DNA of 20,382 nucleotides, taken from the NCBI GenBank assembly GCA_036510675.1, contig DATCDN010000136.1, positions 1 to 20,382 on the forward strand. The letters are read 5' to 3'. Within the stretch, counting starts at the first letter, position 1. Each line of letters begins with the position of its first letter. Under the pieces are notes generated by a model. It did no database searches. It was given only the letters and a program-made list of their open reading frames with translations, and had not been told where the DNA came from. Source of the DNA: JAATGI01 sp036510675 (GTDB lineage: Bacteria > Pseudomonadota > Alphaproteobacteria > ATCC43930 > CGMCC-115725). Of the stretch, positions 15,151-20,382 are shown piece by piece. The position numbers and the translations under genes are program-made.

Positions 15151-15633
15151 ATGAGAAGAAATATCGCGATTCTCGCCCTGGCGGCGGTGCTGGCGTGCGG
15201 TTACGCGGCGTCGGCGTCGGCGCAGCTCGCGGACAAGAAGGGCATGACCCTCGCGGAGGCGAAAAAGCTGCTCGCCGCCGCCGAGGATGCCGCCACCAAG
15301 GGCAAGGCGCATATGGGCTTGGCCGTGCTCGACGAGGGCGGCCATCTCGTGGCGTTCGAGCGCATGGACGGCGCCTCGCTGGTGACCGTCGAATTCGCGC
15401 AGGAGAAGGCGAGAACGTCGGTGATGTACAAGGCCCCGACCGATGTCTTCAGCGGCGCGCTGACGAAGGGCAACAACGCGATCCTCGGATTGCCGGCGAT
15501 GGCGCCGTTCGGCGGCGGCTTCCCGTTGAAGGTCGGCGATCAGGTGGTCGGCGCCATCGGCTGCTCGGGCGGCAATACCCCGACGCAGGATTCCGACGTG
15601 TGCAAGGCCGCCGCCGACACGCTCGGTAAATAA
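15151..15633 (+). CDS. HbpS/GlcG-family protein, exported form
   Basis: The 160-residue protein repeats the pattern of the preceding gene (LDEGGHLVAFERMDGAS, then GGGFPLKVGDQVVGAIGCSG), but has an N-terminal signal peptide: M-R-R-N, a hydrophobic core, and a likely cleavage at ASA-Q near residue 24. VLAC-G at residues 13-17 is also a weak lipobox, so a lipoprotein cannot be ruled out. The protein should act in the periplasm, where HbpS-like proteins bind haem or degradation products. The last third has extra Cys residues (CSGGN and DSDVCKAA) that could form a disulphide. GGGAGG precedes the ATG. gpsA begins inside its stop codon (TAATG), so the three genes from 14712 are likely one operon. 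Confidence 0.85.
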   Translation: MRRNIAILALAAVLACGYAASASAQLADKKGMTLAEAKKLLAAAEDAATKGKAHMGLAVLDEGGHLVAFERMDGASLVTVEFAQEKARTSVMYKAPTDVFSGALTKGNNAILGLPAMAPFGGGFPLKVGDQVVGAIGCSGGNTPTQDSDVCKAAADTLGK

Positions 15634-16631
15634 TGCCGGCGCGACGGATCGGCATCATCGGCGCGGGGGCCTGGGGCACGGCCCTCGCGCAGGTGCTGAG
15701 CCGAGCCGGCCGCGAGGTGGCGCTGTGGGCGCGCGAGCCGGAATTGGTCGCGGCGATCAACCGCGATCATGCCAACGAATTGTACCTGCCGGGCATCGCA
15801 CTCGACCCCGCAATTCGTGCTGACGCGGATATCAGCGTGGTATCGCGCGATATTGATTTGATGCTCATCGTGGTACCGGCGCAGCATCTGCGCGGCATCT
15901 ATCGCGCCCTATCCAGCGGCATTTCCGTACCGATAGTGATCTGCGCGAAGGGCATTGAGACCGGAACCGGCGCCCTGATGAGCGAGATCGTCGCGGCGGA
16001 GCTTCCCGGCGCGGCGTTGGCCGTGCTGTCCGGGCCGACTTTCGCCGCCGAGGTGGCGCGCGGCCTGCCGACGGCGGTGACGCTGGCGATGGCGGATCGG
16101 GCGATGGGGCAATGGCTGGTCGAGGCGCTGGGCACGCGCAGCTTCCGGCCCTATCTCACCGCGGATGTCGTCGGCGCCGAGATCGGCGGCGCGGTGAAGA
16201 ACGTGCTGGCCATCGCCTGCGGCATCGTCGAGGGCCGGCGGCTCGGCGATAATGCCCGCGCCGCCATCATCACGCGGGGCCTTGCCGAGATGGTGCGGCT
16301 GGCGGTGGCGAAGGGCGGGCGCGCCGAGACGCTGATGGGGCTGAGTGGGCTGGGCGACCTGGTGCTGACCTGCACCGCCGGGCAGTCGCGCAATTATTCG
16401 CTGGGCGTGGCGCTCGGGCAGGGCCGCATCCTCGCCGACATAATCGGCGAGCGTGTGTCGGTCGCCGAGGGCGTCGATTCCGCCGCGGCGACGGTGGCGC
16501 TGGCACGGCGCCTCGGCATCGAGATGCCGATCACCGACGCGGTCGACGCCATCCTGCATCGCGGCGCGCCGATCGACGATGCGATCGCCGCCCTGCTGTC
16601 GCGCCCGTTCAAGAGCGAAGGCGGCAATTGA
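15633..16631 (+). CDS. gpsA: Glycerol-3-phosphate dehydrogenase [NAD(P)+]
   Basis: The 332-residue length and motifs match GpsA: GAGAWGTALAQ nucleotide loop (10-20), AKGIE with Lys106, SGPTFAAEVARGLPTAVT (133-150), catalytic Lys189 in GAVKNVLAIACG, and GLSGLGDLVLTCTAGQSRN (236-254). It reduces dihydroxyacetone phosphate to sn-glycerol 3-phosphate in the cytoplasm, the first step of phospholipid synthesis. The ATG at 15633 overlaps the TAA of the preceding gene by one base, and there is no good ribosome site, so translation is probably coupled to the exported HbpS gene. The frequent alphaproteobacterial neighbour tsaD is absent here. A small hairpin and then the crcB fluoride riboswitch follow. 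Confidence 0.95.
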   Translation: MPARRIGIIGAGAWGTALAQVLSRAGREVALWAREPELVAAINRDHANELYLPGIALDPAIRADADISVVSRDIDLMLIVVPAQHLRGIYRALSSGISVPIVICAKGIETGTGALMSEIVAAELPGAALAVLSGPTFAAEVARGLPTAVTLAMADRAMGQWLVEALGTRSFRPYLTADVVGAEIGGAVKNVLAIACGIVEGRRLGDNARAAIITRGLAEMVRLAVAKGGRAETLMGLSGLGDLVLTCTAGQSRNYSLGVALGQGRILADIIGERVSVAEGVDSAAATVALARRLGIEMPITDAVDAILHRGAPIDDAIAALLSRPFKSEGGN

Positions 16632-16633
16632 CA

Positions 16634-16649
16634 GAAGCGGCGCGGCTTC
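16634..16649 (+). terminator. Small hairpin just after gpsA
   Basis: GAAGC (16634-16638) pairs with GCTTC (16645-16649) around a GGCGCG loop three bases after the gpsA stop. There is no T tract, so termination is uncertain. It may separate gpsA transcription from the riboswitch. Confidence 0.25.
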
Positions 16650-16671
16650 CGCATGCTGATGCCACAGCGAT

Positions 16672-16758
16672 GGCGATGGGGTTCCGCCGATAACCGTCCC
16701 GGCACGATGCGCGGGGCTGATGACTCCTACCGGCGTAGTGGCGCAAAGGGGAGGAGTC
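16672..16758 (+). promoter_or_regulatory. Fluoride riboswitch (crcB motif) with a translational switch
   Basis: The aptamer (16672-16731) has the crcB-motif order: GGCG (16672-16675), AT, GGGGT (16678-16682), CGCC (16685-16688) pairing back to the first element, then GTCCC (16696-16700) pairing with GGGGC (16713-16717), then TGATGACTCCTAC. GGGGT and ACTCC (16723-16727) form the expected pseudoknot. GACTCCT (16722-16728) is also the exact complement of AGGAGTC (16752-16758), which contains the crcB ribosome site. Without fluoride that pairing would mask translation; fluoride stabilises the pseudoknot and frees the site. The fold and location directly before crcB make the family call strong; the switch mechanism is an inference. 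Confidence 0.9.
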
Positions 16759-16761
16759 CGC

Positions 16762-17136
16762 ATGCGTACTTATTTGGCGGTGGCGGTGGCTGGCGTGCTG
16801 GGCTGTTGGCTGCGCCTGTTCCTGGGGACCTGGATTCCGACCTGGGCCGGGCGCGACTTTCCCGTCGCGACCCTGACCATCAACGTGCTCGGCAGTTTCC
16901 TGATGGGCTTCCTGTTCATGGTCACGGTGGAGCGCTTCGCGATCCCGCCCTATCTGCGGGTCGGCATCCTGACCGGATTCCTCGGCGGCTTCACCACCTT
17001 CTCCGCCTATTCGCTGGAGATGCTGCTGCTGATCGAGCAAGGCGCCCCCGTCCGGGGTGCGATCTATGCGGCGGGATCGGTGGTGCTGGGACTGGGCGCG
17101 TGCTTCGCCGGCGCTGTCCTCGCCCGCGTGATTTAG
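16762..17136 (+). CDS. crcB: Fluoride ion channel CrcB/FluC
   Basis: The 124-residue protein with four membrane helices matches the family length. Diagnostic features are GCWLRLFLG near residue 14, Asn41 in TLTINVLGSFLMGF, and the GFLGGFTTFSAYSLE segment with Phe77 and Phe80 of the fluoride pathway. FluC works as an antiparallel dimer that lets fluoride leave the cytoplasm. The open frame extends back to an ATG at 16720 inside the riboswitch, but the ribosome site GGGGAGGAG five bases before the ATG at 16762 and the family N-terminus fix the start. Expression is probably fluoride-induced through the upstream riboswitch. It converges on ubiA with 82 bases between stops and no clear terminator. 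Confidence 0.94.
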   Translation: MRTYLAVAVAGVLGCWLRLFLGTWIPTWAGRDFPVATLTINVLGSFLMGFLFMVTVERFAIPPYLRVGILTGFLGGFTTFSAYSLEMLLLIEQGAPVRGAIYAAGSVVLGLGACFAGAVLARVI

Positions 17137-17218
17137 AGAAGATCGCGAGCAAGTGCGAGCGCGCGCCGATAGGCGCGGAAGCCAAGCGAGCGGATGCGAG
17201 CGCCGGCGACTGAGGCAA

Positions 17219-18118
17219 TCAAAAGAGTCGACTGGCGACGATCCCGAAGAGGATCAGCCACGCCGCCCAGCGGTTGGATTTGAATTTGGCGAGGCAATCC
17301 TCGGGCCGCGACAGATCGACCATCGCCGCCTGCCAACAGAGCTGCGCCCCGGCCAGCGCCAGGCCGAGATAATAGGGCCAGGCCAGATGCGCCGCGCCGC
17401 CCGCCGCGACCCACAAGATCAGCGCCACGATATAAAAGCCGAAGAGGAACGGCCGGGTGCGGCCGCCCAATGCCAGCGCCGAGGATTTGACGCCGATCAG
17501 CACGTCGTCCTCTTTGTCTTGATGGGCATAGATGGTGTCGTAGCCGAGGGTCCAGGCGATGCCGCCGGCATAGAGCAGGAAGGCCGGCACGCTTAGCGTC
17601 CCGGTCGCCGCGGCCCAGCCCAACAGCGCCCCCCAATTGAAATTGAGGCCCAGAAAAAACTGCGGCCAATAGGTGATGCGCTTCATCAGCGGATAGGTCG
17701 CGACCAGCACCAGCACCAACACGCCCAATTCGATCGCCAGCCGGTTCATGGTGAGGAGGATGCCGGCGCCGATGGCGAGCAGCACCGCCAGGAAGATCGC
17801 GGCCTGTTTCGGCGACACCGCGCCACTGGGGATCGGGCGGGTCCGGGTGCGGGCGACGCGAGCATCGACATCGCGGTCGATGATGTCGTTGAGGGTGCAG
17901 CCGGCGCCGCGCATGACCAGGGCGCCGATGCCGAACAGAATGATCAGCCGCCAATCGGGCCAGCCGCCAGCCGGCGCGGCCATCGCGATCGCCCACCAGC
18001 CCGGAAACAGCAGCAGCCAGGTGCCGATCGGCCGATCGAGCCGCGCGAGGCGGATATAGGGCCGCCACGCCGCCGGCGCATAGCGGTCGGTCAGATCGCC
18101 GTGTCCGATGTCGCTCAT
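17219..18118 (-). CDS. ubiA: 4-hydroxybenzoate polyprenyltransferase
   Basis: The 299-residue integral membrane protein shows both Asp-rich motifs of the UbiA superfamily: N-D-I-I-D-R-D (77-83) followed by RTRTRPIPSG, and YDTIYAHQDKEDD (193-205). The opening IRLARLDRPIGTWLLLFPGWW is specific for the ubiquinone-type enzymes. It attaches the polyprenyl tail to 4-hydroxybenzoate in the inner membrane, an early step of ubiquinone synthesis, and uses Mg2+ held by the two motifs. About eight to nine helices are expected. The ribosome site before the ATG at 18118 is weak (TGGGGC). Other ubi genes are not nearby. The upstream gap is shared divergently with the binding-protein gene. Confidence 0.94.
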   Translation of the reverse strand: MSDIGHGDLTDRYAPAAWRPYIRLARLDRPIGTWLLLFPGWWAIAMAAPAGGWPDWRLIILFGIGALVMRGAGCTLNDIIDRDVDARVARTRTRPIPSGAVSPKQAAIFLAVLLAIGAGILLTMNRLAIELGVLVLVLVATYPLMKRITYWPQFFLGLNFNWGALLGWAAATGTLSVPAFLLYAGGIAWTLGYDTIYAHQDKEDDVLIGVKSSALALGGRTRPFLFGFYIVALILWVAAGGAAHLAWPYYLGLALAGAQLCWQAAMVDLSRPEDCLAKFKSNRWAAWLILFGIVASRLF

Positions 18119-18178
18119 GCCCCATTGTGCCTGGGGCGCCGATGGCGGCCAAGGGCGGCGGCGCCGCGTGATTGATCC

Positions 18179-18214
18179 CGCGCGTCTTTTGCGCGACCAT
18201 TGGGCAGGCGCCCA
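18179..18214 (+). promoter_or_regulatory. Two tandem small hairpins upstream of the binding-protein gene
   Basis: CGCGC (18179-18183) pairs with GCGCG (18191-18195) across a GTCTTTT loop, and TGGGC (18201-18205) pairs with GCCCA (18210-18214) across AGGC. They lie 40-75 bases before the ATG at 18254, in the divergent gap with ubiA. They may be leader structure or chance in GC-rich DNA. Confidence 0.25.
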
Positions 18215-18253
18215 GCCGCGAATAACAACGGCGCCCTAAATGGGAGGTCCGAT

Positions 18254-19462
18254 ATGGGAATGAAGCCTGTTGTCCTGGCCGCTTTGTGTCTTTCGGCAAT
18301 CGCGGCGCTGTCGCCCGCCCAGGCGCAGAAACATTACGATCCCGGCGTCACCGACAGCCAAATCCTGCTGGGCCATTCCATTCCGCTCAGCGGGCCAGCT
18401 TCCGCCACGGCGGCGCTCGGCCTGGCCGAGAGCGATTATTTCAACATGATCAACGACCAGGGCGGCGTGAACGGCCGCAAGATCAAGCTGCTGCAATTGG
18501 ACGACGGCTATAATCCGGCGCGCACGCTGGAGGCGATCCGCAAGCTGGTCGAACAGGATCATGTCTTCCTGATCTACGCGACCCAAGGCACGCCGCCCAA
18601 CATCGCGATTCAGAAATATCTGACCGTCAACAAGGTCCCGCAACTGTTCATCGGCAGCGGCGCCGGGCGCTGGAACGATCCGAAGCATTTCCCCTGGACC
18701 ATCCCGGTCATCCCCTCCTATGTCGCCGAGGCCAAGATCTTCGCCAAATACATCCTGGCGCATAAGCCCGATGCCAAGATCGCGATTCTCTATCAGAATG
18801 ACGATTTCGGCCGCGACTATTTCAACGGGCTGAAGGCCGGGCTGGGCGACAAGGTCAAGCAATTGGTCGCGGTCCAAAGCTATGAGGCGACCGATCCAAC
18901 CATCTCGTCGCAGATCATCACGCTGCAATCCTCCGGCGCCGACGCCTTCGTCATCGCGGCGATCCCGGTGCAGGCCGCCCAGGCGATCCACAAGGCCGCC
19001 GATCTCGGCTGGCATCCGATGATGTTCCTCGATTACATCGCCAACTCGCCGGCGACGACGCTGAAGGCCGCCGGCCATGAGCAATCGACGGGCGTGATCT
19101 CGACGTTCTTCGTGCGCGACCCCAGCGATCCGCAATGGCAAGGCACGCCGGCGCTGGCCGATTTCGAGGCGTGGCAGAAAAAATACGGCGCCGATCTCAG
19201 TCGCGACGATCCGCAGAACGTCAACGGCTATGTGCTGGCGCAGCTCATGGTCGAAACGCTGAAGCGCTGCGGCGACAATCTGACCCGCGCCAATGTCATC
19301 GAGCAGGCGACGCATATCAGCAACTTCGCCGCCAAGATGCTGCTGCCCGGGGTGACGATCAGCTATTCGCCGACCGACTATTCGCCGTTCCACAAGCTTC
19401 AGATCGAACAATTCGACGGCACGCGCTATCGCCCGCTGGGCGCGCCGGTCAGCATCGATTAG
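18254..19462 (+). CDS. Branched-chain amino-acid-type ABC transporter substrate-binding protein (LivK family)
   Basis: The 402-residue protein has a signal peptide with likely cleavage at AQA-Q (about residue 25) and the type I periplasmic binding-protein layout: VTDSQILLGHSIPLSGPAS near the N-terminus, YFNMINDQGGVNGRKIKLL, and DDFGRDYFNGLK in the second lobe. The family binds amino acids, amides, urea or aromatic acids in the periplasm and delivers them to a LivHMGF-type importer. No permease or ATPase genes are adjacent, so it is an orphan here and its ligand cannot be named. GGGAGGT (18242-18248) fits the ATG at 18254 six bases on; an ATG at 18260 is less well placed. dnaG follows after a 41-base gap. 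Confidence 0.9.
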   Translation: MGMKPVVLAALCLSAIAALSPAQAQKHYDPGVTDSQILLGHSIPLSGPASATAALGLAESDYFNMINDQGGVNGRKIKLLQLDDGYNPARTLEAIRKLVEQDHVFLIYATQGTPPNIAIQKYLTVNKVPQLFIGSGAGRWNDPKHFPWTIPVIPSYVAEAKIFAKYILAHKPDAKIAILYQNDDFGRDYFNGLKAGLGDKVKQLVAVQSYEATDPTISSQIITLQSSGADAFVIAAIPVQAAQAIHKAADLGWHPMMFLDYIANSPATTLKAAGHEQSTGVISTFFVRDPSDPQWQGTPALADFEAWQKKYGADLSRDDPQNVNGYVLAQLMVETLKRCGDNLTRANVIEQATHISNFAAKMLLPGVTISYSPTDYSPFHKLQIEQFDGTRYRPLGAPVSID

Positions 19463-19503
19463 CGCGGGTAGGAGACCGGCGGGCGGGGTGTTAGGATAGC
19501 GTC

Positions 19504-20382
19504 ATGCCCTATCCCGCCGGCTTCCTCGACGAATTACGCGCCCGGATCAGCCTGGCCGAATTGGTGGGCCGGCGCGTCAATCTGCGGAAGCGCGGGCGCG
19601 AATATACCGGCCTGTGCCCGTTCCATAAGGAAAAGACGCCCTCGTTCCATGTCGTCGAGGAAAAGGGCTTTTATCATTGCTTGGCGGGCGAAACCGCCGT
19701 GATCACCGCCGACGGGCTGGTGCCGATTGCCGATTTGGCCGGGGAAACGGTCAGCATTTTGACACGGGGTGGCCGGTGGCAAGCGGCCAAGTTTCAATCA
19801 TATGGCCGACAGCTTCTCTATCGCATCGACCTGTCGCGTAACGGCATTCGAAAAACCCTCCATGCGACTTCCGGCCATCGCTGGTTCGTCCGAGGACGCA
19901 AGAGCGCCGCCATCACCACGGAATTGAAGCCTGGCCACCGCCTCGAATCGGTATGGCCGACGAAGCGCGAGCGGTGGACGTTCGACCCCGCCGGCGTTCG
20001 GCACGGTATCGTTTTTGGCGATGGGTCGGTTCAAAAAAAAGGCGCCGCCGGTTATGGAACCGTCAATTTGCACGGTCTCAAGGCCGACGACCTTGCCGAA
20101 TGGTTCGCCGATTACGAACCCACGGCCAAGACGCGAGAAGGCGGCCAGGCCTATCTGCGGGCTTATGGCGGGCGCGATTTCGAACATATGAAGTGCTTGC
20201 CGCCCGCGGCATCTAGCGAAGACTATCTGCTCGGATTTCTTGCCGGGTATGTGGCAACGGACGGGCATGTCGCCAAAGACGGAACGGTGATGCTGAACTC
20301 GGCGGATGAGCGGGTGTTGGATCGCGTCCGGGCCATGGCGCTTCGTCTCGGTATTGGGACGTTCAGTGTGACCAGCCAAATC
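19504..20382 (+). CDS. dnaG: DNA primase DnaG, N-terminal part, interrupted by an intein (runs off the window)
   Basis: An open frame of 293 codons begins at the ATG at 19504 and is still open at the last base. The first 58 residues are the primase CHC2 zinc-binding domain: FLDELRARISLAELVGRRV, then CPFHKEKTPSFHV (Cys38 and His41 as the first ligands) and GFYH. In ordinary DnaG this continues C-F-G-C-G, giving the last two ligands. Here residue 59 is Cys followed by LAGETAVITADG, the start of an intein. DnaG makes RNA primers at the replication fork with the DnaB helicase and is essential. AGGA (19493-19496) seven bases before the ATG supports the start. The RNA polymerase (TOPRIM) and helicase-binding domains would lie beyond the window. 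Confidence 0.93.
   Translation, partial: MPYPAGFLDELRARISLAELVGRRVNLRKRGREYTGLCPFHKEKTPSFHVVEEKGFYHCLAGETAVITADGLVPIADLAGETVSILTRGGRWQAAKFQSYGRQLLYRIDLSRNGIRKTLHATSGHRWFVRGRKSAAITTELKPGHRLESVWPTKRERWTFDPAGVRHGIVFGDGSVQKKGAAGYGTVNLHGLKADDLAEWFADYEPTAKTREGGQAYLRAYGGRDFEHMKCLPPAASSEDYLLGFLAGYVATDGHVAKDGTVMLNSADERVLDRVRAMALRLGIGTFSVTSQI
19678..20382 (+). mobile_element. Intein with LAGLIDADG homing endonuclease, inserted in the DnaG zinc finger (partial)
   Basis: Numbering from Cys1 (codon 19678-19680), block A is CLAGETAVITADG and block B is LHATSGHRWFV with the T-x-x-H residues Thr64 and His67 (19867-19878). Block C-like HGIVFGDGSV is at 109-118 (20002-20031), and the second LAGLIDADG motif LLGFLAGYVATDGHV is at 184-198 (from 20227). 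The first endonuclease motif carries G-D-G and the second T-D-G, so both catalytic acids are present. 235 intein residues are visible; blocks F and G and the C-terminal His-Asn/Cys junction lie outside the window. Codons such as TCA, CGA, GGA and AAA and an A8 run (20033-20040) are commoner than in the flanking genes, which fits horizontal gain. Confidence 0.9.

Noticed and set aside
14208..15152. Long minus-strand open frame of 314 codons
   Set aside because: Only the part from 14609 resembles a protein family. The upstream part is antisense to the HbpS gene, and the ribosome site GAGGGG marks the start at 14609.
16720..16761. Upstream ATG at 16720 as the crcB start
   Set aside because: It lies inside the riboswitch, adds residues not found in the family, and has no ribosome site. 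The ATG at 16762 has a strong one.
17137..17218. Repeated GCGAG words between crcB and ubiA as a terminator or coding extension
   Set aside because: No stable hairpin with a T tract was found, and the open frames there are extensions of shadow readings.
18236..19411. 391-codon minus-strand open frame opposite the LivK-type gene
   Set aside because: Antisense shadow rich in Arg, Asp, Gly and Leu. The plus strand has a signal peptide and family motifs.
19798..20379. Minus-strand open frame at the right edge
   Set aside because: It is antisense to the intein part of dnaG, where the plus strand has conserved intein and endonuclease motifs.

Overview
The window is GC-rich, tightly packed bacterial chromosome. 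The gene families (RecX, a cytosolic and an exported HbpS/GlcG protein, PhaA-PhaB, UbiA, LysE and LivK families) and the codon use suggest an alphaproteobacterium, perhaps Rhodospirillales-like. That placement is an inference from gene content, not from a marker-gene tree. No rRNA, tRNA, insertion sequence or CRISPR array was seen, and no gap between genes exceeds about 210 bases.

Layout. 1-206: non-coding leader with a small inverted repeat. 207-791: recX, convergent with a large YbiO-like MscS channel (797-3076, minus). 3151-3804 (minus): LysE-type exporter, divergent from a glutathione peroxidase (3909-4406). 4429-5147: VapBC-type toxin-antitoxin operon with two interleaved inverted repeats before the antitoxin. 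5144-5635 (minus): four-helix membrane protein of unknown function. 5807-10526: four-gene operon of ABC ATPase, ABC-2 permease, GldG-like protein and DUF4340 protein. 10480-11079 (minus): GNAT acetyltransferase whose 3' end overlaps that operon. 11202-12044: tandem universal stress protein. 12176-14211: phaA and phaB, which make (R)-3-hydroxybutyryl-CoA, separated by an unusual inverted array of 7-bp repeats. 14208-14609 (minus): hotdog thioesterase. 14712-16631: two HbpS/GlcG paralogues followed by gpsA. 16672-17136: fluoride riboswitch and its fluoride channel crcB. 17219-18118 (minus): ubiA. 18254-19462: orphan LivK-type binding protein. 19504 to the window end: dnaG, cut off by the edge.

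The standout is the last gene. The DnaG primase reading frame runs 58 residues into its CHC2 zinc finger and then, at the third zinc-ligand position, changes into an intein. A Cys1 block A, a TxxH block B and two LAGLIDADG-type endonuclease motifs are visible before the window ends. Functional primase would therefore depend on protein splicing. The C-terminal splice junction lies outside the window, so splicing competence is not proven.

Other signals worth checking are the fluoride riboswitch, in which one strand of the aptamer pseudoknot is also a perfect 7-nt complement of the crcB ribosome-binding region; the heptad inverted repeat between phaA and phaB; the interleaved repeats at vapBC; the gliding-type ABC operon in an apparently non-gliding lineage; and several convergent gene pairs that share or overlap stop codons.
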